From CAITWF01 sp038231575 (GTDB lineage Bacteria; Verrucomicrobiota; Verrucomicrobiia; Opitutales; Opitutaceae), in the NCBI GenBank assembly GCA_038231575.1, contig JBBRLB010000035.1:1-47599 (forward strand): a DNA stretch of 47,599 nucleotides, read 5' to 3'. The translations under genes were made by a program, and so were the position numbers. The notes under the pieces were generated by a model that made no database searches, was not told the origin of the DNA, and saw only the letters and a program-made list of their open reading frames with translations. Positions 7,155 to 15,294 of this stretch are shown here, piece after piece. How positions within the stretch are numbered: the stretch's first letter is position 1; every line of letters starts with the position of its first letter.

Positions 7155-9782
7155 ATGAAACTGCTCCGAAAAATCCGCGCTCTGTTTCGCAGAGAGAAAC
7201 TTGACGCCGAGATGGCCGAGGAGATGCGGCTGCATCTCGAACGGCGCGTGGAGGAGAATGTCGTGAACGGCATGTTGCCCGAGGATGCGCGCTACGCGGC
7301 GCTGCGGAAATTCGGCGGCGTCGAGCAGGCGAAGGAGCTCGCGCGCGATGCGCGCGGTTGGCGCTGGCTCGATGATCTTGGGCGGGATTTTCGGTTTGGG
7401 CTTCGGATGCTCGCGAAGGCGCCGGTGATGTCGGCGGTGATTGTGTTGTCGCTCGCGATCGGGCTCGGAGCGAATACCGCGGTCTTTAGTTGGATTCGCA
7501 CGGTGGCGCTCGAACCGTTGTCGGGTGTGCGGGAGGGTTCGAGGCTCGTCCTGCTCGAGCAGCGTTCGAGTTCAGGGGTCATTGCGTTTGCGTCGCCCGC
7601 GGAGTGGCGGGACCTGCGCACGCAGACCACGGCCTTCGAAAATATTTTAGCGCAGAACATCACCACCTTCAATTTTGCCGGGAAATCGCAGGACGTCCGG
7701 GTCTGGGGGGAAGTGGTGTCGGCGAATTTCTTCGCGACGTTGGGCGTGCTGCCGGCGGCGGGTCGGTTGCTCCGGCCGGAGGATGACATCCCCGGCCAGC
7801 CGGCAGTGGTCGTGATTTCCCATCCGTTCTGGCAGACGCAATTCGGCGGACGCATGGACGCGATCGGTCAGGCCGTGCGGTTGGGTGACAAGAGCTACAC
7901 GATCGTCGGCGTGGCGGCGGCCGATTTTCAGGGCGCGGTGCCGGCGCTCGCCTTCAACGTGTGGGTCCCGCAAGGCACGATGTGGGACCCGGAAGATCGG
8001 TCGCACCGCGTTTTTCAATTGATGGGGCGGCTGCGGGACGGCGTGGCGCTGCGGCAGGCCAACGCCGACGTGGCGCTGGTGTTCGGGCGGCTGGAGAAAA
8101 CTTATCCCGACACCAACCGCGGCGTCGCGGCCGACGTGATTCCCAACTGGCGTTCGCGCATCGGCTCGCAGGCGATCATCGTGCCGACGCTGGCGACGCT
8201 GCAGACCGTCACGATCCTGCTGCTGCTGGTCGTGTGCACCAACACCGCGAACCTGCTGCTCGCGCAGGCGACGACGCGCAGCAAGGAGATCGCGATTCGC
8301 CTTGCGCTCGGAGCGGGCCGCGCCCGGGTGGTGCGTCAGCTCCTGAGTGAAAGCCTCCTGCTCGCGCTGCTCGGCGCCGGGCTCGGCACGGTGCTCGCGT
8401 TTTGGGGACTGGACCTGATCAACCACCAGATTCCGCAACCGACCAGCCTGCCGGTGTCGGTCGCCGCGCACCTCGACCGCTCGAATCTCGCGTTCTCGAT
8501 CGGGCTCGCGATGGCGTGTGCGGTGATCTTTGGACTCGCCCCGGCGTTGCAGACGACGCGGGGCGATTTGGGGATCGCGTTGAAAGTTGGCGGGCGCACG
8601 TCGGGCGGCGGCGGCCGCCGGCGTTTTCAGGAAGTGCTCGTCGGAGCCGAGATCGCGCTGACGCTGGTGGTCGTCATCCTCGCGGGCTTGTTTGTGAAAA
8701 GTTTCGAGCACGCGCGGCGGGTCGATCCGGGCTTCGAGCCGAAGCATGTGCTGCTCGGCTCGTTCGATCTGGGCACGAGCGGTTACACTGAAGATCGCGC
8801 GCGGGCGTTTCCGGCGACGTTGCTCGCGCGCGTGAAGGAACTGCCGGGCGTCGAATCCGCGGCGGTCGCGACGTGGGTGCCGCTGGATCTTGTGCCGATG
8901 CTGCCGACGGAATTCACGCTCGAAGGCCGGTCGCGCGCGGGTCAGGCGGCGGACCAGACGCTCTGGTATGAAACGACGCGCGATTGTTGCGAGACGTTGC
9001 AAATCGGGCTGATCGAGGGTCGCGATTTTTCGGAGACAACGGAAAAGTCCGCCGAGCCCGAGGCGGTGATCAACGAGGAATTTGCGCGCCGCTATCTCGC
9101 GCCCGGCCAGACGGCGCTCGGCCGCAAGGTCACGCTGGGCCGGAGCGTTTTTCGCATCGTCGGCGTGGTGCGCGGAGGAAAATACAGCGCGATCAACGAA
9201 ACGCCGCAGCCGCTCGTTTACCTGCCGTTCAGCGGACACTGGCGCCGCGTGACGCTGTTCGTGCGCACGAAAGCGGAGCCGACCGTGGCCTTCGCCGCCG
9301 TGAAGCAGGCGCTGCACGAGCTCGATCCCGGGCTGCCATTTCTCGACAATCGCACGATGGTGCAGCACCTCGCCAACGCGATGGTGCTGCAAGTGATCCC
9401 CGCGAAGATCCTCGCGGTGATTGGACCGCTGGCGTTGGCGCTCGCGGCGATGGGGCTCTACAGTGTGCTGGCGTATGCCGTCGCGCAACGCACGCACGAG
9501 ATCGGCGTGCGCATGACCCTCGGAGCGACAACGCGCAGCGTGATGCTGCTTATCCTGCGGCAAGGCATGAACGCGGTTGTCATTGGCCTCGTCGTCGGTT
9601 TGGGCGCGGCGTATTTCGTGAGCGTGCGGCTCGCGAGCCAGCTGGTAAACGTGCCGGCGGGCGACGTGACGCTGTTCACAACGCTGCCCGTGCTGCTCGC
9701 GGCCGTGGCGTTCTTCGCCTGCTGGCTGCCCGCGCGCCGCGCGGCGAAAGTTGATCCGATGGTGGCGCTGCGGTGTGAATGA
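7155..9782 (+). CDS. orphan MacB/FtsX-like permease, ADOP type (second copy)
   Basis: This 875-residue protein has the same plan as the first copy: soluble prefix, TM1 near residue 95, periplasmic core, FtsX domain (TANLLLAQATTRSKEIAIRLALGAGRARVVRQLL near 355-390), a second core, and a second FtsX domain near 760-870. About the first 70 residues and the last 20 are nearly identical to the first copy, while the middle is only distantly related. The start is fixed by the shared MKLLRKIRALFRREKL. It probably shares the PadR-controlled transcript. The two proteins could form a heterodimer, which is inference. Confidence 0.9.
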   Translation: MKLLRKIRALFRREKLDAEMAEEMRLHLERRVEENVVNGMLPEDARYAALRKFGGVEQAKELARDARGWRWLDDLGRDFRFGLRMLAKAPVMSAVIVLSLAIGLGANTAVFSWIRTVALEPLSGVREGSRLVLLEQRSSSGVIAFASPAEWRDLRTQTTAFENILAQNITTFNFAGKSQDVRVWGEVVSANFFATLGVLPAAGRLLRPEDDIPGQPAVVVISHPFWQTQFGGRMDAIGQAVRLGDKSYTIVGVAAADFQGAVPALAFNVWVPQGTMWDPEDRSHRVFQLMGRLRDGVALRQANADVALVFGRLEKTYPDTNRGVAADVIPNWRSRIGSQAIIVPTLATLQTVTILLLLVVCTNTANLLLAQATTRSKEIAIRLALGAGRARVVRQLLSESLLLALLGAGLGTVLAFWGLDLINHQIPQPTSLPVSVAAHLDRSNLAFSIGLAMACAVIFGLAPALQTTRGDLGIALKVGGRTSGGGGRRRFQEVLVGAEIALTLVVVILAGLFVKSFEHARRVDPGFEPKHVLLGSFDLGTSGYTEDRARAFPATLLARVKELPGVESAAVATWVPLDLVPMLPTEFTLEGRSRAGQAADQTLWYETTRDCCETLQIGLIEGRDFSETTEKSAEPEAVINEEFARRYLAPGQTALGRKVTLGRSVFRIVGVVRGGKYSAINETPQPLVYLPFSGHWRRVTLFVRTKAEPTVAFAAVKQALHELDPGLPFLDNRTMVQHLANAMVLQVIPAKILAVIGPLALALAAMGLYSVLAYAVAQRTHEIGVRMTLGATTRSVMLLILRQGMNAVVIGLVVGLGAAYFVSVRLASQLVNVPAGDVTLFTTLPVLLAAVAFFACWLPARRAAKVDPMVALRCE

Positions 9783-9930
9783 CGCGTGCTCGCTTGGCTC
9801 AATTCAGGGGCGTTTGTGAAAAACGCGGCCATGCGCCAGATCCAGCGCGAGTTGCGTGGAGTAGGGTGTCGGAAAACTTGAATGCGCGGGGCGCGCCCAC
9901 ATCGTCGCGACGTTCTTTGGATTTACACGC
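9783..9930. other. intergenic, upstream of the riboswitch
   Basis: No gene is seen. A small hairpin (GCGTTT at 9810-9815, AAACGC at 9821-9826, five-base loop) lies just after the second permease but has no uridine run. The promoter for the downstream riboswitch operon must lie here, but I cannot pick a confident -35/-10 pair. Confidence 0.4.
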
Positions 9931-10076
9931 CTAAGCCGCCATCGCTTCCTCGGTGGCCGGCACGGGGGAACCAATTTCCGCGAGATGAAAGTCTGGCGGA
10001 TGGGGCGCACGGTCGCAGGTAACTGCGGCCAAGGTCACTTCCTAGGACCAAGCCCGTCAGCTAACCTCGTCGGCAA
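9931..10076 (+). ncRNA. ydaO/yuaA-type cyclic-di-AMP riboswitch (candidate)
   Basis: Three blocks match the conserved core of the ydaO-yuaA aptamer in order. They are CACGGGGGAACCAATTT at 9961-9977 (family: GGGGGAnCCA), TGGGGCGCACGG at 10001-10012 (family: GGGGUGAAUCGG), and AGCCCGTCAGCTAACCTCGT at 10051-10070 followed by CGGC (family: CCGUCAGCUAACCUCGUAGGC). Between the second and third lies a strong stem with a GTAA (GNRA) loop, GGTCGCAG/CTGCGGCC at 10011-10030. A closing P1 helix can pair GCCG near 9935 with CGGC at 10071-10074. The class binds cyclic di-AMP and turns off potassium and cell-wall genes. Downstream lie an SPFH gene and a KimA-type potassium transporter, the classical partner of this riboswitch. 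The region 10077-10198 has hairpins that could be the expression platform. Confidence 0.78.
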
Positions 10077-10198
10077 TGGGAAGGGTGATCCAATGCGCGT
10101 CCGCTCGGGCGGGCGCGTCACGGTCGCTCCAACACAGCCGCATTGTGCCCGCACGCGACGAACTGTCGTGCGGCGCCATGCATTTCGGAGACATCCCC

Positions 10199-12136
10199 AT
10201 GACCGCCACATTCGCTTCCACTCTCGCCTCCGCGGGCACGCTCGGCGCGCTCGCGCTTCTCCTCGCCGCGAGCCTCGTGTTCAAGGGGCTCGCGCTTCAG
10301 CCGCGCTCGTTTGCATCGCGTCTCGTGCTCGGCGGCGTGTCGCTCGCCCTGGCCGTCGTGGCCTTCGTCGCCGCGGGCGGCTGGTTCGAGCGCGCAACGT
10401 TGTTTGGCTTCGCGTTGGTGTTTTCGCCGCTGCTGCTGGGCCTCGTCGTGATTCGCGAGAACCAGGTCGGCGTCGTGATCAAGAAGTTCGCGGCGACGTC
10501 GCTGCCGGCCGGCCAGTTCATCGCGCTTCACGGCGAGGCTGGATATCAGGCCGACACGCTGCCGCCGGGCGTGCACTTTGGTTACGGCTTCTGGCAGTTC
10601 CGGATCGCGAAAGTGCCCGTGGCCGTCGTGCCGCCAGGCGAGATCGCGTGCATCGTCGCGGCGGCGGGCGCGCCGATTCCCGCGGAGCGGTTGCTCGCGC
10701 AGGTGGTCGACTGCGATAATTTTCAAAACGCGCGGGCGTTTCTCACCGGCGGTGGCGAGAAGGGCCGGCAGCTCGGCATTCTCACCGCCGGCACCTATCG
10801 CATCAACCCGGCGCTGTTCACCGTCATCATCGCGGAGATCGCCCGCGAGCACGGCATGGCGGCCGAGCAACTGCTCGTCACGCGCATCGCGCCGGACATG
10901 GTCGGCATCGTCACCGCGCTCGACGGCCGGCCGATCGAAGGGGGCGACATCGCGGGCGGGTTGATCCGCGACCACGATAATTTCCAAAACGCGCAGGCCT
11001 TCCTCGCGAGTGGCGGACGCCGTGGCTTGCAGGAACAGGTGCTGCTCAGTGGCGCGTGGAATCTCAATCCGTGGTTCGTCGCGGTCGAGCAGGTGCCGAT
11101 GCTGAACATTCCCATCGGCTCTGTTGGCGTCGTGATTTCGTTTGTCGGCCTTGCGCACGAGGACGTGAGCGGCCTGGCGTTCAAGCACGGCGACCTTGTC
11201 AACGTCGGACACAAGGGCGTGTGGGTTTCGCCGCTCTATCCGGGCAAGCATCCCGTTAACACGCGCGTGATGCGCGTCGAGCTCGTGCCGACGACGAACA
11301 TCGTCCTCAACTGGGCGAACCGCACCGAGGCGCACCACTTCGACGACAAGCTCTCCTCGATCACGGTGCGCTCGAAGGACGGCTTCGCGTTCAACCTCGA
11401 CGTCGCGCAGATCATCCACGTCGGTGCGCTCGATGCGCCGAAGGTGATTTCGCGGCTCGGCTCGATGCAGAATCTCGTCGACCACGCGCTCCAGCCGATC
11501 GTCGGAAACTATTTCCGCAACTCGGCCCAGCATCACACGGTGTTGGATTTTCTCAACGCGCGCAGCGATCGCCAGGTCGAAGCCGCCGCGCACATCCGCA
11601 CCGCGCTCGCTGCCTACGACGTGCAGGCGATCGACACGCTGATCGGCGACATCACGCCGCCGGGCGAGCTGATGAAGACCCAGACGGATCGCAAAATCGC
11701 CGAGGAGGAAAGGAAAACCTACGAGATTCAGGAAGCCGCGCAGCGGCAGCGGCAGGAGCTGGTGAAGGCCACCGCCCTCGCCAACATCCAGCAGCAGATG
11801 GTTGACGCCGATCAGGGCGTGCGCATCGCTGATCTCCACGCGCAATCCGCGATCAAAAAGGCGAGCGGCGAAGCGGAATCAACCAAGCTCCGCGCCGTCG
11901 GCGAGGCCGACGCGATTCGCGCGACCGGCAATGCGAAGGCCGAGGCCTATCGCGCCGGCGTCGAAGCGCTCGGCGCGCCGAACTACACGTTGATGCAGCT
12001 CACGCAGACGCTCGCGGACAAAAACATCCGCATCGTGCCCGACGTGTCCGTCACGGGCGCCCAGGGTGGCACTGGCCTGCTCGATTCGATGCTCGCGCTC
12101 GTCGCCCGCGAAAAAAACGACAAGCGCGCCGCGTAA
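10199..12136 (+). CDS. flotillin-like SPFH/Band 7 domain membrane protein
   Basis: This 645-residue protein starts with two or three membrane segments (about 8-27, 40-62, 66-85). An SPFH/Band 7 region follows, and then a long Ala/Glu/Lys-rich helical stretch (about 490-600, QEAAQRQRQELVKATALANIQ, KASGEAESTKLRAVGEADAIRA) typical of flotillins. Flotillins scaffold ordered membrane domains. A motif is duplicated inside the protein: DNFQNARAFLTGGG near residue 172 and DNFQNAQAFLASGG near 259, each followed by a ...NP hydrophobic strand. The start at 10199 is supported by GGAG at 10188-10191; ATG 10178 is an alternative. It is the first gene after the riboswitch candidate and is followed by a potassium transporter. 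Confidence 0.88.
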   Translation: MTATFASTLASAGTLGALALLLAASLVFKGLALQPRSFASRLVLGGVSLALAVVAFVAAGGWFERATLFGFALVFSPLLLGLVVIRENQVGVVIKKFAATSLPAGQFIALHGEAGYQADTLPPGVHFGYGFWQFRIAKVPVAVVPPGEIACIVAAAGAPIPAERLLAQVVDCDNFQNARAFLTGGGEKGRQLGILTAGTYRINPALFTVIIAEIAREHGMAAEQLLVTRIAPDMVGIVTALDGRPIEGGDIAGGLIRDHDNFQNAQAFLASGGRRGLQEQVLLSGAWNLNPWFVAVEQVPMLNIPIGSVGVVISFVGLAHEDVSGLAFKHGDLVNVGHKGVWVSPLYPGKHPVNTRVMRVELVPTTNIVLNWANRTEAHHFDDKLSSITVRSKDGFAFNLDVAQIIHVGALDAPKVISRLGSMQNLVDHALQPIVGNYFRNSAQHHTVLDFLNARSDRQVEAAAHIRTALAAYDVQAIDTLIGDITPPGELMKTQTDRKIAEEERKTYEIQEAAQRQRQELVKATALANIQQQMVDADQGVRIADLHAQSAIKKASGEAESTKLRAVGEADAIRATGNAKAEAYRAGVEALGAPNYTLMQLTQTLADKNIRIVPDVSVTGAQGGTGLLDSMLALVAREKNDKRAA

Positions 12137-12142
12137 TCCAGC

Positions 12143-12247
12143 AGGTGGGGACGGCTCTCCGAGCCGTCCTGAGTTTCCGGCCGCAATCACACGTTCGAAC
12201 TCAAATCACGGATCAACTCAGGCCCGCCCGGAGAGCGAGCCCCACCT
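12143..12247. repeat. inverted repeat, AGGTGGGGACGGCTCTCC type
   Basis: The arms at 12143-12173 and 12217-12247 agree at 25 of 31 positions when one is reverse-complemented. The left arm also contains its own small palindrome (GACGGCTC/GAGCCGTC). The element fills the gap between the SPFH gene and the small membrane protein gene. A partial copy, with the same CCGGAGAGCCGTCCC word, occurs at 36631-36691. Confidence 0.75.
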
Positions 12248-12255
12248 TTTCCCTT

Positions 12256-12441
12256 ATGAACCTTCGCTCCTGCCGGCGCCGCGTGGCGCTCATGACCGCG
12301 TTGCTGGTTTTCGCGATCGGCGCCGCGCTGGTGGGGCGGCGGCTGAACGCCGACGCGCCCGTAGCGACAAATTCTTCCACTCCGATCGTCTTCCTGCCGT
12401 TTGTCGCGCTACCCCTCGTGCATGCGCTGCTCTCACCATGA
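12256..12441 (+). CDS. small membrane protein, 61 residues
   Basis: A predicted small protein with a basic N-terminus (MNLRSCRRRV) and two hydrophobic segments (about 10-27 and 42-58). Its stop overlaps the start of the KimA-like transporter as ATGA (12438-12441), so it is probably translated and coupled to that gene. I do not recognise a family. It could be an accessory peptide of the transporter, or simply a leader that sets transporter translation. The ATGA overlap is the main support. Confidence 0.55.
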   Translation: MNLRSCRRRVALMTALLVFAIGAALVGRRLNADAPVATNSSTPIVFLPFVALPLVHALLSP

Positions 12442-14411
12442 CCAATATCCTCCGCTCCCTTTTTGTCGGCCGCGCCCGCTCGCTGAGCGAGCCAGGCCTC
12501 TTCCACAAGGTTTCGCTCATCGCGGTCTTCGCGTGGGTGGGCCTCGGTGCGGATGGACTTTCATCGTCGTGCTACGGCCCGGAGGAAACCTTCAAGGCCC
12601 TCGGCGCGAATCCGCACCTCGCGGTCTTCGTCGCGCTCGCCTCCGTCGTGACCATTGTCGCGATCTGCGCGAGTTACTCGCAGATCATCGCGCTGTTTCC
12701 GACGGGCGGGGGCGGCTATCTTGTCGCGAGCAAGTTGCTCTCGCCCGCGGCCGGCGTGGTGTCGGGCAGTGCGCTGCTCATCGACTACGTGCTCACCATC
12801 ACGATCTCGGTGGCGAGTGGCGCGGATGCGCTTTTCAGCCTGTTTCCGGCAGCGTGGCTCGAATGGAAACTTGCGTTTGCGTGCGCTGGCGTCGTCGGGC
12901 TTACGGTGCTCAATCTCCGCGGCGTCCGCGAATCGGTGCGGTTGTTCGTGCCGGTCTTCTTCCTTTTCGTCGGCACGCACGCGTTTGCGATCATCTACGC
13001 GATCGCCACGCACGCGAGTGGGCTCGGCGATGTCGCCTCCGCCACCGTGCATGAAGTCCACACGGTCTCCTCGCAGCTCGGCTGGTTCGGTCTGCTCGCG
13101 CTGTTGCTCAAGGCCTACAGCATGGGCGCCGGCACTTACACCGGCATCGAAGCCGTGAGCAACGGCCTGCCGATCCTTCGCGAGCCGCGCGTCCAGACCG
13201 GCCGCCGCACGATGATCTACATGGGTGCGTCACTCGCGATCACGGTCGCCGGCCTGCTCGCCGCCTACCTGCTGTTCCGCGTGGAGCAGGTCGACGGCAA
13301 GACGCTCAACGCCGTCCTCCTCGAGAAACTCACCGCCCCGTGGTCGTCGGCGACCGGCTCGTCGTTTGTCTGGGTGACGCTCGCGTCCGAGGCCGCGCTG
13401 CTCCTCATCGCCGCGCAAGCCGGCTTCCTCGACGGTCCGCGCGTGCTCGCCAACATGGCACTCGACCGCTGGTTCCCCACGCGCTTCGCCAATCTCTCCG
13501 ACCGCTTCGTCACGCAGAACGGCATCCTGCTCATGGGTGGCGCCGCGCTCGCGATGATGGCCATCACGCGCGGCGCCGTCGCGACGCTGGTCGTGCTCTA
13601 TTCGATCAACGTCTTCATCACGTTCACGCTCTCGCAACTCGGCATGGTGATCCACTGGTGGCGCGAACGCCGCACCGAGCGCGCGTGGGTCCGCAAGCTC
13701 GCGATCAACGGCTTCGGCCTCGCGCTCACGACGTTCATCCTCGTTTCGCTCACTGCTGTGAAATTTTTCGAGGGCGGCTGGGCCACGCTGCTTGTGACCG
13801 GCGTGCTCGTCGGCGCCGCGATCGCGACGAAGCGCCATTATCAGAATGTTTCCGCGCAACTGAAGCGGCTGGATGAACTCGTCGCAGGGGCGTCGCTGGC
13901 CGACGCCCGCAGGCGCCGACCAGCGACGCCCCTACAAGAAATCGATCCAAAGTCGCGCACCGCGATCCTCCTCGTCAACGGCTACAACGGCCTCGGCCTG
14001 CACACCGCGCTCCACGTGCCGCGGCTCTTCGGCGAGAGCTTCAAGAATTTCGCGTTCATCTCCGTCGGCGCCGTCGACGCTGGAAATTTCAAAGGCGCCG
14101 CCGACCTCGACGCCCTCCGCGCTCACACCGAAGCAGAAGCCGAGCGCTACGCCGCGTGGGCGCACGCGCACGGCTACGGCGCGACGACGTTCACGGCGCT
14201 TGGCCACGACGTGATGGGCGAAGTCATGCGCCTCGCCGCCGAAGCGAAGGAGAAATTTCCAAACTCCGTCTTCTTCGCCGGCCAGCTTGCGTTCGCGAAA
14301 GAGACGCGCCTCACCCGCCTCCTCCACAACCACACCGCCCTCGCGCTCCAACGCCGCTTCTGGATCGCGAATCTGCCGTTCGTGGTCCTGCCGATCCGTG
14401 TCGACGGCTAA
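12438..14411 (+). CDS. KimA-type (APC superfamily) potassium transporter
   Basis: This 657-residue protein aligns well by eye with Bacillus KimA (YdaO) in signature regions: GADGLSSSCYGPEE near residue 40, SYSQIIALFPTGGGGYLVAS near 77-96, LLIDYVLTITISVASGADA, and KAYSMGAGTYTGIEAVSN. About 12 transmembrane helices extend to residue 470. A soluble C-terminal domain (about 510-657, starting TAILLVNGYNG) resembles the nucleotide-binding-like tail of KimA. KimA is a high-affinity K+/H+ symporter inhibited by cyclic di-AMP. Here a cyclic-di-AMP riboswitch candidate precedes the operon, which supports the call. The linker at 483-499 is encoded by an inserted palindrome. The distinction from an amino-acid permease rests on this similarity and on context. 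Confidence 0.82.
   Translation: MTNILRSLFVGRARSLSEPGLFHKVSLIAVFAWVGLGADGLSSSCYGPEETFKALGANPHLAVFVALASVVTIVAICASYSQIIALFPTGGGGYLVASKLLSPAAGVVSGSALLIDYVLTITISVASGADALFSLFPAAWLEWKLAFACAGVVGLTVLNLRGVRESVRLFVPVFFLFVGTHAFAIIYAIATHASGLGDVASATVHEVHTVSSQLGWFGLLALLLKAYSMGAGTYTGIEAVSNGLPILREPRVQTGRRTMIYMGASLAITVAGLLAAYLLFRVEQVDGKTLNAVLLEKLTAPWSSATGSSFVWVTLASEAALLLIAAQAGFLDGPRVLANMALDRWFPTRFANLSDRFVTQNGILLMGGAALAMMAITRGAVATLVVLYSINVFITFTLSQLGMVIHWWRERRTERAWVRKLAINGFGLALTTFILVSLTAVKFFEGGWATLLVTGVLVGAAIATKRHYQNVSAQLKRLDELVAGASLADARRRRPATPLQEIDPKSRTAILLVNGYNGLGLHTALHVPRLFGESFKNFAFISVGAVDAGNFKGAADLDALRAHTEAEAERYAAWAHAHGYGATTFTALGHDVMGEVMRLAAEAKEKFPNSVFFAGQLAFAKETRLTRLLHNHTALALQRRFWIANLPFVVLPIRVDG
13886..13933. 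repeat. palindromic element inside the KimA-like coding sequence
   Basis: The arms at 13886-13907 (AGGGGCGTCGCTGGCCGACG and two more bases) and 13912-13933 match at 20 of 22 positions in inverted orientation with a 4-bp loop. The 48-bp unit is a multiple of three and keeps the frame open, coding for ASLADARRRRPATP with flanks. It lies exactly between the membrane domain and the C-terminal domain. It looks like a small mobile palindrome that inserted in frame into a tolerant linker. Confidence 0.8.
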
Positions 14412-14525
14412 ACGTGAAACGCATCGCCGCCGCACCGTTCATTAGATTCTGCCAAACCGAACTGAACTACGGGAGATCGCGAAGGACGCAGAGAGAGCCT
14501 TGCGGAGCGTTGTGCTCTGCTTCCT

Positions 14526-14552
14526 CCGGTTGAAAAATCAATTTTTCACCGG
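14526..14552. terminator. hairpin between convergent genes
   Basis: CCGGTTGAAAAAT (14526-14538) can pair with ATTTTTCACCGG (14541-14552). The hairpin lies between the transporter gene and the remnant gene on the other strand and carries A and T runs in the arms. It could work as a bidirectional terminator, but the loop is very tight and no separate U tract follows. Confidence 0.4.
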
Positions 14553-14566
14553 GCAATTTGGACCGC

Positions 14567-15195
14567 TCATTTCGCCGCGGGTTTCTCCCGCGGATGCGCC
14601 GCGCGCCACGCCTGCGCGCGAGCGTTGGCTTCCGTTAGCCCAAGTGCATCGATGAACTTCACGAAGCGCGGGTCGGCGCGCACGGGATCGAGATTCGGCG
14701 CGAACAACCAATTGTTCACGAAAATTGAGCGCGTCTTCGCCGGATCGAGTTTCGTGAAGGCCTGCGCCGGCGGCTCCAACACGAACCAGTTGAGTGAGTC
14801 GCTAAACCCTTCTAATTCGGGAGCGGCCAGCAACGCCATGGCTTTTTCACGCTGTCCGGCCTGAGCCAAGACCATCGCTTTGGGGTATCGAGCGTCACCA
14901 TCATTTTCCGGCCAGTCCCGCACGATCGCCAGACCCTCGTCGGTGCGTCCCATTGCGACGAGCAAGGCGCATCGCCGCCGCGCAGTTCGCTCTGATCAAA
15001 CCACACCTCGACGCCCGTCCCGCGGAGCGCGTCGCAGATTTTTCGGGCCGCTTCGGCGTCTTGCGACGCGTAGCTCAGGAAAACGGCACGCGCAGCGGCG
15101 GGCGGCTGAGTCTCGGGCGTTGAGCTGGATATGGGGACGCGCGAGGTTGGTCGTGGCCTCCGGGTGAGACGAGAGGAAAGCGAAGGAGAGGTCAC
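14567..15195 (-). pseudogene. TIR-TPR protein gene with large internal deletion and frameshift
   Basis: The upstream part (from a GTG near 15195 to about 14985) encodes the start of a TIR domain: AVFLSYASQDAEAARKICDA and GTGVEVWFDQSEL. It then breaks off at GGDA. The frame is lost at the break. The downstream part, in another frame from about 14973, resumes with a tetratricopeptide-like C-terminus: LVAMGRTDEGLAIVRDWP, and ...NWLFAPNLDPVRADPRFVKF. In related verrucomicrobial proteins these two ends are separated by several hundred residues (from memory). A deletion therefore probably fused the two ends out of frame and left a non-functional remnant. The 3' fragment alone could still give a 132-residue protein (14567-14965). 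Confidence 0.75.
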
Positions 15196-15294
15196 TCAAA
15201 GCCTTGGTGATGGATTTTTTGCTGCGTTTGGACGGCGGCGTCCGCTCTAATCGCCGTCTTGATCTTTTCGCTCTCAACGATTGTTTCGCTGCCG

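Noticed and set aside
7647..9563. 638-codon open frame opposite the second permease
   Set aside because: Composition (Arg, His, Gln) is that of an antisense reading of high-GC coding DNA; no domain or ribosome binding site.
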